Assembly (NCBI GenBank): GCA_963556495.2
Contig: OY747716.1
Location: 49,339,818 to 49,403,817 of the forward strand
Reading direction: 5' to 3'
DNA: 64,000 bases
Origin: Valencia hispanica
Lineage: Eukaryota; Chordata; Actinopteri; Cyprinodontiformes; Valenciidae
Below, piece by piece: positions 34,601-46,600 of this stretch. The first letter of the stretch is position 1; each line of letters starts with the position of its first letter. The position numbers were made by a program, and so were the translations under genes. Below the pieces are notes generated by a model, which saw nothing but the letters and a program-made list of their open reading frames with translations, had not been told where the DNA came from and ran no database searches.

Positions 34601-37600
34601 ATGGCTGAGTTTGTAGATGGGCTGAGTGATATCAGCGAGGGGTACCTTTGTAGAAACTGGACGTGGTCTTCGGTGTGAGACAGCCTCTCTAGCTCATCGT
34701 CTCTCCTGGTCAGCTCAGTGATCTCCTTCTGCACTCTCTGCTGAAGCTCTTTGACCTGACCCATCTCAGTCTCCTGCTGGGATCTGATCTGCTGCTGCAC
34801 ATCATAGCTTCTCCTAGAAAGGAGCCGCAGCAGCTGGTCGAACATTGTCTGGATGTTCTCCACGGTGTCATCAGCAGAGCTGTTGATGGTGTCCCCCTCC
34901 TTCTGAAGCAGCGTCAGGTCCTTCTGTCGGTCCTGGAGTCTCTGCTGGATGCTCTGCCATTTTGGTCCGAGCTCTTGCTGCTTTATGGTCCTCTCTGCTG
35001 CAGCAGAGACAGTGTCGTGACCTTTATGTTCATCCACAGAACACAAGTAGCAGATGGTCCGCTGGTCACTGCGACAGAAAATCTCCTTCATTTTGTTGTG
35101 AAGGGAGCAGATGTTCTCCTGGATGTCTGCAGAAGCTGTGACCAGCTTATGGGTCTGAAAAGCTGGGGAGTCGTAGTGAGACTGGAGGTGGAGGTCACAG
35201 TAGGAGGCCAGACACTGCAGGCAGGACTTGGTGGCTTGCAGCTTCCTCCCAGTACAGAAATCACAGCCCACGTCTCCAGGTCCAACATAAAGGTGACGAT
35301 TAGGACTATCTTCGAGCCCAATCTTCTTTATTTCATCCACCAGCTCTGCTAACATGGTGTTCTTCCCCAGAACTGGTCTGGGTATGAAAAACTCTCTGCA
35401 CTGAGGGCAGCTGTAGATCCCCTTCTGGTTCTGCTTTTCCCAGTGGTTTTTAATGCAGTCTGAGCAGTAGTTGTGTCCGCAGGGAATCGTCACTGGATCC
35501 TTCAATAGTTCCAGACAGATGGAACACCTAAACATGTCTTCGTCCAGAGAAAGTCCTCGCTGAGCCATTCTTCCTTCTTTACAGCAGAACACAACCAGAA
35601 CTCTGAAGAAGTCTGAGCTGTTCTATTCAAATGAAGTTTCAGTGGAGGCAGCTCGATGGCTGCTGGTCTCCGTCGGACTGCATATCAACAGGAACACATC
35701 ACTGAACACCAGAGCGGCAAAGGGAGGAGCAACCTGGTCCAACTTCATTCCATGGAGAGAAAGGAGTGTCCCGAGACAGAAGCTGGTCTGATCCAAGATC
35801 TGGTCCTGAATCTGATGACATCTTCAATCCACTTCAGTCGGGCAGCAATAAAAATAACCATTGAGTGGTATTTTAGCAGAAAACCTGAATGTGAAGCCAG
35901 AAACATGGAGAGTGGACCTCAGAACTCTAACATTTCTGCACCGTCATGACCTTCACTCTGACTCAGCAACTAGATAACAGGTTGAGCCACATTCCAGGAG
36001 GATGATGGCTGTTTACCCAATCTTCAGAAAGTTTAAAATCACCTGCAGATCTACAGGAACATTCTGGAAGAAGTCAGGTTTGGGTTGGTCTCACGTCACT
36101 GATTCTACTTCAGTAAACCTGACAGAACCGAGAGGTGTTGGTCGGGAGCTGGTGCAGATCTTTAGGTGTGGTCTCTCCTGCAGCACTGGGGAGCTCCAGC
36201 AATCATGGTTGTGACCTGGACGAGTCTGATGAAGGTCCCAACATGATGACATTATGAGGCCTGGTGTCCCAATAACCGATGGTCGAGCACTTCCCATTGG
36301 TATGTTCCTCATAAACTGTTCACTTGGCTGTGATGGCAGAGAGAAGAGGTGATCCAGATGGGTTGGTGTCAGGAATCGGGTCTGAAGGAAACAGACTAGT
36401 CTAAACATTTCCAGCCAAATGCATCATAATTGTGAGCTAGGTGGTTGCTGAAGGACCTGGGTTTTTGTTGGTGAGGCCATTGCCCGACAACCTTGTGTCC
36501 CGGTGATGTTGGCAGCCTACTTCCAGCTGATTGCCTGTTTTGAGTCGATGTCTTAGAACCTGCAGGAGCCGGATAGAGGTGGACTTCCATCTTAAAGTCC
36601 ACCTTTAGAAGCAGCTTTCAGTTTCTATGCTCCCCTTATCTGGAACAAACTTCCTGATGAGTGTAGAGCTGCTGAAACTCTGAACTGCTTTAAATCGAGA
36701 CTAAAAACCATCTGTTTAGAATTGCCTTCGAGTAAATGCTTGATGTCATATGTATGAAATGTGTTCATGCTCTCTTGCTTTATTGATCTTTCTCTTTATT
36801 GTGTATCATGTGTAATGTGTGTTTCCTGCTAATTTGCTACTTTTACTTTTAAATTTCCAATGTTGTATTCTATGTTTGTTTTTGTGTTTTAATTACCAAA
36901 TCAGGTCAAGCTCCTTGAATCACCCTGTTGTTGAAAGTGTGCTATACAAATAAAATTGCCTTGCCTTAAACTGTGAGACTGACACCGAGGACTTTGTTCA
37001 GGCACAGTAGGTCTAGACACACACCACCAATCGAACTGTTACTGGTCAGCAACCATCTTGGTCGTCTTCTCCCATCAGCTTCAGTCAGGCTGAATGTTTT
37101 GTTCTGAAATCTACTGGAAGGAAAAACGAAGAGTGGCTGTGAGGAATGTCGTCAAGAACCAAACTGTAATAGTTAGACGGCTGGTTCAGCATCTCCACAT
37201 CTAAAGGGCCCAGAACCCTCTTTAACAGGAGATGGTCCTCTGGAGAGGTGGTCTGAAATACTCCATAGATCTGCAAGAACCAGACGATGGCCTGTTTCTT
37301 CACTCATCACCTGGTTAGATCCCTCTGATATGGTGTGATTGGTCAGAAATGTAAAGTGGGCGTGGCTACTATGCTGCTGGTCCAGTTCTGAATTGTGAAG
37401 GACGAAATGTTCTGGACAGAACGCTTGTGGAGAACACGGAGCTGCTCGGTGTTTGAACAGTGTCCTAGAAGTGGACAACATGAAGACGTGGTGAGGCGGA
37501 TCTCCTTTAGAGGCATTAAGCCTTCCTGGTGGCACTAGAAGATGCTCAGATCTGTTCTAACACTTTCATAATGGGTTCTGTGGTTCTGACCTGTGGACCG

Positions 37601-40600
37601 TTTGTCTTTCAGCTGCTGGGTCAAGCGTCTCTTCCAGGTCAGTTTGGTTCTGGTTCATATCCTCAGTCCTGTCCGTCTCTTGGTTTCAGTGTCTAACCTC
37701 TGCTGCCCCCTTCAGCTGGCCAGCTGTCGGTGCTTCTGCTTCACCTGGCCGACCTGTCTCTGGAAGCAGGAGTTCATGTCCCTCTGAGGCTCGAGGTAAC
37801 CTTGGTAACCCCCCGAGTCATTGTAGACCATACTGCCCCCCTGTGGGCGCACCATGAAGTCCTCTTCTCTGGTTTCAGGCCATCAGAACCTTCAACAGCA
37901 TCCTGGAGTCCCTGAGCCGCCAGCAGAGGAGACTGATCCAGAACGACCAGAACCAGACCCAGATACTGTTAGTCTTACTCACTTTCTGACCTCTGCCGGG
38001 ACGTTCCTGCTGAAGTTCTCAGCAGATTCAAGAACGTTCTGTTCTTTGAATGAATATTATTGTTCTCTCAGTAATGGATGCTGAACTCACCTGTTGACAC
38101 ACCTGTCTACCTGTGTGACAGGTCTCAGGTGGCAGCTGCTGTTCTGACAGTTGGAGGTGAGTTTTACTCCAGGACTGTAGTTAGATGTTCTGGACGGTTC
38201 TGCGGGGCAGATGTGGACCACTGTTCCTCTGGGAGTGTGGAACAACTGCTCACCTTCTCCCACGTGTTCTGCTGGTTCAGCAGAGTTAGGGTCCGTTCTA
38301 AAGAGAACCTGTGCTGGTGTATTAGCAGTTCTGAGTCCAATAAATGATCAGGAACCAGAACCATCTAAAGCTCCTCAGAAAGCCTGGAGACCTGCTGATC
38401 CAGAACACTGGATCAGAACATCACAGAGTTCTTAGAAATGTATAGGACCATCCCAGAAATGGCCTCCATGTTTGTAGTTTTCTTCATGTTTCAGACTACG
38501 AGTTGCAGGTCAGCCTATCGGAGGCGCTCTGTCGTCTGACGCCACGCCGAGAGCGCGAACAGAGAGCCAATCAGTGGTTCCCCAGCAGTGATATCAGCTC
38601 CGCCTTCTGTGACATCAGAGACGCTGAGTTTGAGGTGGTGAGTGACTCACCTGGTCTGTGTGGACACCTGCTCTACCTGTTACTGATCTACACCTATCTT
38701 CACCTGCAGGACTGCAGACGCTTCCTGAACTTTGTCAACCGTTGCCATGGAGACCAGAGGAGGTGACACACCGCCAACATCCCATAATACAAATCAGATT
38801 GTTTCAGGATCATGTTTTATGATTTTGAATCTAAATGTTTCTGAAACTTTGATAAATATGAAGTTCTGGAGTTGATCTGGAGGATTTGATGGTGCTGGTT
38901 AAGTTTTGGATCTTGGAGAGTTCTGGTTCTGATTAATTCCCGGGTCGTGTTTGGTTCTGTCCGCCAGAGTTTACACCTTACCCTGCCTGCAGGCATTCCT
39001 CAACTCCACTCAGGTACAGATTTTTCCCGAGCCCAGAACCAGAACTTTGAACCCACCAGAACACGTCCCTTCATGTTGTCTCTGCAGTTGTTCCGACCCA
39101 AAGATGACAAACTGGACCGGTTCTGGATCGATTTCAACGTGGGTTCAGGATGTGTGAGCTTTTTCATCGACGATCCTCAGGTTGGTTCCTATTTACCTGT
39201 ACAGAACCGGTTCTACTGTAGCAGAACCCGTTACAGATCATGTTTCACTCTAGCAGAACCCGTTACAGAACATGTTTCACTCTATCAGAACCCGTTACAG
39301 AACCTGTTTCACTCTATCAGAACCCGTTACAGAACCTGTTTCACTCTATCAGAACCCGTTACAGAACCGGCTCTACTCTTACAGAACCGGTTATACTCTA
39401 GCAGAACCCGTTACAGAACATGTTTCACTCTAGCAGAACCCGTTACAGAACATGTTTCACTCTAGCAGAACCCGTTACAGAACATGTTTCACTCTAGCAG
39501 AACCCGTTACAGAACATTTTTTACTCTAGCAGAACCCGTTACAGAACATGTTTCACTCTAGCAGAACCCGTTACAGAACCTGTTTCACTCTATCAGAACC
39601 CGTTACAGAACCTGTTTCACTCTATCAGAACCCGTTACAGAACCGGCTCTACTCTTACAGAACCGGTTATACTCTAGCAGAACCCGTTACAGAACATGTT
39701 TCACTCTAGCAGAACCCGTTACAGAACATGTTTCACTCTAGCAGAACCCGTTACAGAACATTTTTTACTCTATCAGCACCCGTTACAGAACCGGTTCTAC
39801 TCTAGCAGAACCCGTTTCACTCTATCAGAACCCGTTACAGAACCTGTTTCACTCTATCAGAACCCGTTACAGAACCTGTTTCACTCTAACAGAACCCGTT
39901 ACAGAACATGTTTCACTCTAGCAGAACCCGTTACAGAACATTTTTTACTCTAGCAGAACCCGTTACAGAACCGGCTCTACTCTTACAGAACCGGTTATAC
40001 TCTAGCAGAACCCGTTACAGAACATGTTTCACTCTAGCAGAACCCGTTACAGAACATGTTTCACTCTAGCAGAACCCGTTACAGAACCTGTTTCACTCTA
40101 TCAGAACCCGTTACAGAACCTGTTTCACTCTATCAGAACCCGTTACAGAACCTGTTTCACTCTATCAGAACCCGTTACAGAACCGGCTCTACTCTTACAG
40201 AACCGGTTATACTCTAGCAGAACCCGTTACAGAACATGTTTCACTCTAGCAGAACCCGTTACAGAACATGTTTCACTCTAGCAGAACCCGTTACAGAACA
40301 TTTTTTACTCTATCAGCACCCGTTACAGAACCGGTTCTACTCTAGCAGAACCCGTTTCACTCTATCAGAACCCGTTACAGAACCTGTTTCACTCTATCAG
40401 AACCCGTTACAGAACCTGTTTCACTCTATCAGAACCCGTTACAGAACCTGTTTCACTCTAACAGAACCCGTTACAGAACCTGTTTCACTCTAGCAGAACC
40501 CGTTACAGAACATGTTTCACTCTAGCAGAACCCGTTACAGAACATGTTTCACTCTATCAGAACCCATTACAGAACCGGTTCTACTCTTACAGAACCGGTT

Positions 40601-43600
40601 ATACTCTATCAGAACCTGTTACAGAACATGTTTCACCCTAGCAGAACCCGTTACAGAACATGTTTCACTTTAGCAGAACCGGTTCTAGTCTAGCAGAACC
40701 CGTTACAGAACCGGGTCCACTGTACCTTCCTGTAGACTATCTCTGGTTCCGATTCCGTACTAACCCGATGGCTTCCTCTGAAGAGGTGCTGATGGGGAAC
40801 AATAATGAGGCGCGAGGTCTTTAGGGTGGGTTCTACTGAGGTTCTGATTCATGTTTTGCTTGCAGAGTTTCCTGTGGGGGTCCATTTATTTAGGGTGGGT
40901 TCTACTGAGGTTCTTATCCATGTTCTGCTTGCAGAGTTTCCTGTGGGGTTCCATCCACCTGCTGAAGGAGGATGTGGATCATTACAGTCTGGAGGTCAAA
41001 CAGAACGGTAAGAACATCTGGTCAGTGGCAGAACCTCAGCGAAGTGGTGCTGTAACACAGAGCGGCCTGCTGGGGGCAGTGTTATCTCATCGGTAACGAT
41101 GGTTTGTAGATGATGATGATGATGGTTCTGTAGCCTTCCTCACTCAGATTAGAATCCTAGAACTAGAGCAGGTAGATTAGAGCCAACAGCTGTTTTACAT
41201 CAGGTTGTTTTTAATGAGTGATTAGATTCAGTTTGTGTGTTTTCCCATCATGCTCCTGGGTAGAGACCGTCCTCTGCGTCAAGCTGACCAATCCCATCAT
41301 GCACCTGAACATCAGAGGTCACATGGTGGAGCTGACCTTCGACCCTGAACACCACAGAGAGCTGGAGGAGGCTGCAGGCAGAGTCTTCAACGTACCTGAA
41401 CCTTTCTCTGCTTCTGCTCATCTGGATGTCATGTCTGTGTTTTCCATTGTTGGTGTCAGAACAGCGCCTCCTGCTGGTCACTGCTGGTGTGTCTGAACCA
41501 CTGAGGTGAAGCTTCATGTGGATCGTCTGAATAAGTGTGTTTGTGGTTTCAGAAACAGGCGAGTCCAGCAGGCGCTGGTGGATCGGTCGGGGCCTCGCCC
41601 TCTGCAGACAAACGCATGAGTCGCTCCTACAGCCGCAAGAAACAACCGAACAAGAGTCAGCTGAAGAGTGAGTGAAGTTCTGCTCAGAACCTTGACCCAG
41701 TTTAGCTACTGACCAACAAACCTTAGAGTAAGTAAAGTAAATAATAATGATCAGTTGAGGTTCACCAGAGTGAACACGGATACACAACAAGAACCATCCA
41801 CTGCCTTAGAAACTGGTTTGGATCAGAACCAACATTAACAATGGTAAATGTATAGTACTTTATCTAGTCTTAAGGACCCCCACACACTACATTCAGTCAT
41901 TCACACTCTGGTGATGTTGAGCTACATTGTAGCCACACTGACAGAAGCGAGGAACAGTGGCGCCCCCCTCTGACCACCACCAGTAGGCAAGGCGGGTGAA
42001 GTGTCTGGACACAACGATCGAGACGGACAGAGCAAGAGTCCGTCTCGGTTATAGTACGATCTCCTACCTCCTGAGCCACGGTCGCCCCACAAATGAAACA
42101 AACGGTCACATGACCCACAGCTATAATCAACCTCTCCCTGTCTCTCCCTAGTTTTACCGCTGTCGTCTCCAAGCAGCGAGGACGAGTCCTCTTCACTTAA
42201 GGTAATCCTGACACTCACCTTCTCGTTGATTTGGTTCCAAATCTGACTTTCCTTTTTTTCTCAGCCTACAGCCACGAACCGGGCTGAAATTCTGTTTGAT
42301 CGGATCCAACACTCCACTCCTAAATACAGCTGTGAGTCAACAGTTTACACTGGGTTGAGGAGAACAGGTAGTGAACATCGGTGGTGGGGAGCAGGTAGTG
42401 AACATCGGTGGTGGGGACACCGGGTTGTGGTGGGGGGACACTGGGTGGTGGAGGGGAGCAGGTAGTGAACATCGGGTGGTAGTGGTGGGGGGACACTGGG
42501 TGGTGGAGGAGAACAGATAGTGAACATCGGGTGGTGGTGGTGGGGGGACACTGGGTGGTGGAGGGGAGCAGGTAGTGAACATCGGGTGGTGGGGGGACAC
42601 TGGGTGGTGGAGGGGAGCAGATAGTGAACATCGGGTGGTGGGGACACTGGGTGGTGGAGGGGAGCAGGTAGTGAACATCGGGTGGTGGTGGTGGGGGGAC
42701 ACTGGGTGATGGAGGGGAGCAGATGGTGAACAACGGGTGGTTGGGGACACTGGGTTGAGGAGGGGAGCAGGTAGTGAACATCGGGTGGTGGTGGTGGGGG
42801 GACACTGGGTGGTGGAGGGGAGCAGGTAGTGAACATCGGGTGGTGGGGACACTGGGTGGTGGAGGGGAGCAGGTAGTGAACATCGGGTGGTGGGGACACT
42901 GGGTGGTGGAGGGGAGCAGGTAGTGAACATCGGGTGGTGGGGACACTGGGTGGTGGTGGGGGGACACTGGGTGGTGGAGGGGAGCAGGTAGTGAACATCG
43001 GGTGGTGGGGACACTGGGTGGTGGTGGGGGGACACTGGGTGGTGGAGGGGAGCAGGTAGTGAACATCGGGTGGTGGGGACACTGGATGGTGGTGGGGGGA
43101 CACTGGGTGGTGGAGGGGAGCAGGTAGTGAACATCGGGTGGTGGGGACACTGGGTGGTGGTGGGGGGACACTGGGTGGTGGAGGGGAGCAGGTAGTGAAC
43201 ATCGGGTGGTGGGGACACTGGATGGTGGTGGGGGGACACTGGGTGGTGGAGGGGAGCAGGTAGTGAACATCGGGTGGTGGGGACACTGGGTGGTGGTGGG
43301 GAAAACAAGATGGGGAACAGCTGCTACAGTCTGTTGATCCACCAGAGTGAATCTGACTCTGGTTTCTGGCAGCTGGTTTCCAGCCACCGTTTGATCCCAC
43401 TGAAAGTGACGATATCTCAGAAGTTCACCTGTCAAACTTGCAAGAGTCCCAATCAGCTGATCCACAGGGGGTGGAGCTTCAGACAACCGGACTGGAGGAA
43501 GGGAGCAGCTCTCCCTCTAAGAAGGTTCCTCTCCTGTTTTTGACCTGAATCCAACCTGAGAAGTTTTCGGTTGTCTTTACCAGTTTTCTGTTTTTCTGCA

Positions 43601-46600
43601 GGAAAATCTCCGGAAGAGAGAAGCTGCAGATTCAGGTCTCACCTGTTCATTGATGTTAAAATGAAAACCAAGATGTGGTCTTCTGTCTCCTCCATGAGTC
43701 ACGTTTGATGTTTACTGCATTAGGCTACAGTTTGTTCTGGGTGATGAAGTTCATTTTCATCACTAGAGTAACCAACATTTAGTGTAAACCACAGGCTACC
43801 TGTCAGACCAGAACAGGGGCGTGACACCCCAGAAGAGGAAGGCGGAGCCTCTGCAAAACTGGGAGGAGTCTTGCACTCCAACAAAAGGTATGTTGATTCT
43901 TTTGTGTGTTTTTTTGTTTTACTAATCTAATATTAACCTGGTTGGTTACCTGAAGGGGTGGAGCCAGCTGAAGAGGAGGTCCTTCACCAGGAGGGGGTGT
44001 GGCCAGATCTAACAGAGCAGAAGGTGGAGTCAGAGTCACACCTGACATCTGACATCACTGCTTCATTCAAGTCATTCAAAGCCCAGCTGGAGCAGCGCTT
44101 CACAGTCTGTAGCCTCACCTGCTCAGAGGATTATTGGTGTTGATTATTGATAACGTCTGAAGTCAGAAGATAAACTATGTTCACGGTGTTCTTAGGGCTG
44201 CTGGCAGAAGGTTGAAGCTGAGGTTCTAGGGTCTCTGAAGGACTGTCAGCAACATGTGTCCTCACTGCTCACAGCTGTCCATCAGAACAGGTAATACAGA
44301 CATCACACCAGCCTCCACACACCTGTCCGTCACAGACACGGTCCTCCTCCACACACCTGTCCCATCAGAGACACCGTCCGTCTTCACACTCCTGTCCGTC
44401 ACAGACACCGTCTGCCTCCACACTCCTGTCCGTCAGACACCGTCGTCCTCCACACACCTGTCCATCATTGACACCATCCGCCTCCATACACACCTGTCCA
44501 TCCGCCACGTCCGCCTCCACACACCTGTCCGTCAGACACCGTCTGCCTCCACACACCTGTCCACCAGACGCTTCCATCTCCTCCACACACCTGTCCATTA
44601 GACACCGTCGTCCTCCACACACCTGTCCATCATTGACACCATCCGCCTCCATACACACCTGTCCATCATTGACACCATCCGCCTGCATACACACCTGTCC
44701 GTCATTGACACCATCCGCTTCCATACACACCTGTCCGTCATTGACACCATCCGCTTCCATACACACCTGTCCGTCATTGACACCATCCGCCTCCATACAC
44801 ACCTGTCCGTCATTGACACCATCCGCCTCTATACACACCCGTCCGTCATTGACACCATCCACTTCCATACACACCTGTCCGTCATTGACACCATCCGCTT
44901 CCATACACACCTGTCCGTCATTGACACCATCCGCTTCCATACACACCTGTCCGTCATTGACACCATCCGCTTCCATACACACCTGTCCGTCATTGACACC
45001 ATCCGCTTCCATACACACCTGTCCGTCAGACACCGTCCGCCTCCACACACCTGTCCGTCAGACACCGTCCGCCTCCCAGATCTGTTTTTAGCAGTTTTTT
45101 TGTCTGCTTGTCGAGACAAATTAACATATGTTTCTGTTGCTTTTCATGTTCATGTTTAGTGTATGTGTGCGCAGGTTGTCGTTGCTGCAGCAGTTTGAAA
45201 ACAGCGTAACGGACCAGCTGAAGCAACTGGAAGAAAACTCGGTTAATCTGAACTCCATCAACTCTCAGATCCTGGTACTGACACACTGAGACCCAGTGAT
45301 ACTGCAGGTTTTGCTGATGATAAAGAAAAGGTGGAGAATCATTGGGTTCAGGATTGGTCCTCAAACTGGTTAGAAACTCTCGTCTCTCGTTGGGTTCCTC
45401 CAGACTTTGAGCTGAGGATCTTACCTGCTGCAGTTTTCTGAAGGACCACCCAGGACTTCTCAGCTCAACAGTCTGCAGATGTCCGTTTCTGGACCTCAGA
45501 CAGGCTTGTTGCATTCCTCTTCTCTGAGTTTATGGAGCCATCTTGACGTGAAACATCCACAAAGTTCTTGGGAAAAGACATGAAGCTGAAGCTGCTAAAT
45601 TTCTCTCCGTCTTCCTCTGCTTCCATGGTTGCCTCACAGCTGCGAGGCAACCATGGACACTGATTGGTCAAAGGGTTGTCCAGCAGTGGATTCTGACCTT
45701 TTAAAGGACCAAAGTTCATCTTGATTTCACACTGAGAGACATCTTGACCTTATTGATGATCTTTTGATGGAATTTAGAACAAACCACCTTCTGTTCCCAG
45801 TTCTAAAACCCCCACCTGTCCTCAATCTGCTGGTTGGAGAGCCTTCCAGTAGGACGTCACTGTAGAGCCTTTACGTACTATTCAGGCTGAGGTTGGTTTG
45901 GATTTGCTACCAGAATTTTCCTTCTGAATCCCTTTGGTCCAGTCCAAGTTCACTGGATCCGTCTCGGCTCCTGTTGTGACAGTTCGGGTTTGAACCTTCA
46001 GCTCGTCCTGGACCTGTTTCTCACGTTCAACCTTGAGTTGAAGTTAAATGTTTGAATTTTTTAGGAAGAGAGCTGGGGCTGAACCAGTGATTATCTGCTG
46101 ATGGTCCACAGATGAGAAAAACCCAGGTTGTGGTTCCTCTGGCTGTAAAAACTCAAATCTATCTGCAGTCAGGAAATTCTGGCCTTTCTTCTCATCAATT
46201 TTAGACGTCATCATCTGATGTAGTCTTCTCACCAGTTCTCTCTCTCCAACAGTCGCCCATCTGCTGCTGGTTGTCCTCTGAACCGGAACTGGTGTGACTC
46301 GTTCAGTGAAGGAGGGATTTTCTCGTGGTTTAATATGGGAAATTACACATCTTAAACAAACAAGAGACTGATGTCCTCCAGGCGTTAAAGGATTTAAAAA
46401 CATGTTGATCAGGCATGGAGGATCAGCAGACACAGAGCGTTTACATAAGCTAACCTGCTCCCCCACAGCTAAACTCTCTCTATATAGCATTTAGAAATCA
46501 AAGTTTGTCTTCTCCAGTACGTCTCCATCAGTCTTCTTGTCCCACTCCTGAACGGTCCATGCCACCCTGACAGAAAAGCATGACCTCTAAGGCCAGAACG

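Larger units (their letters stand above)
32098..37612. other. sycp2l intron 4 with nested gene and LINE fragments
   Basis: A 5.5-kb intron. It contains the antisense TRIM gene (34042-35568), an L2 tail in minus orientation (33440-33870) and an L2 tail in plus orientation (36605-36967). The remaining parts (32098-33440, 35570-36600, 36970-37612) are non-coding; no further exon fits the sycp2l frame, because exon 4 (…EFFDYFL) joins exon 5 (LLGQASLP) directly. Confidence 0.8.

Noticed and set aside
35569..35592. Longer TRIM start at 35592
   Set aside because: That codon is GTG; the ATG at 35568 opens the conserved family N-terminus.
42320..43486. A 388-codon minus-strand proline/serine-rich frame
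   Set aside because: It is the antisense of a sycp2l intron minisatellite, and parallel frames of similar length exist.
44365..45091. 207-227 codon frames on both strands
   Set aside because: A 36-bp repeat keeps frame automatically; located in a sycp2l intron.
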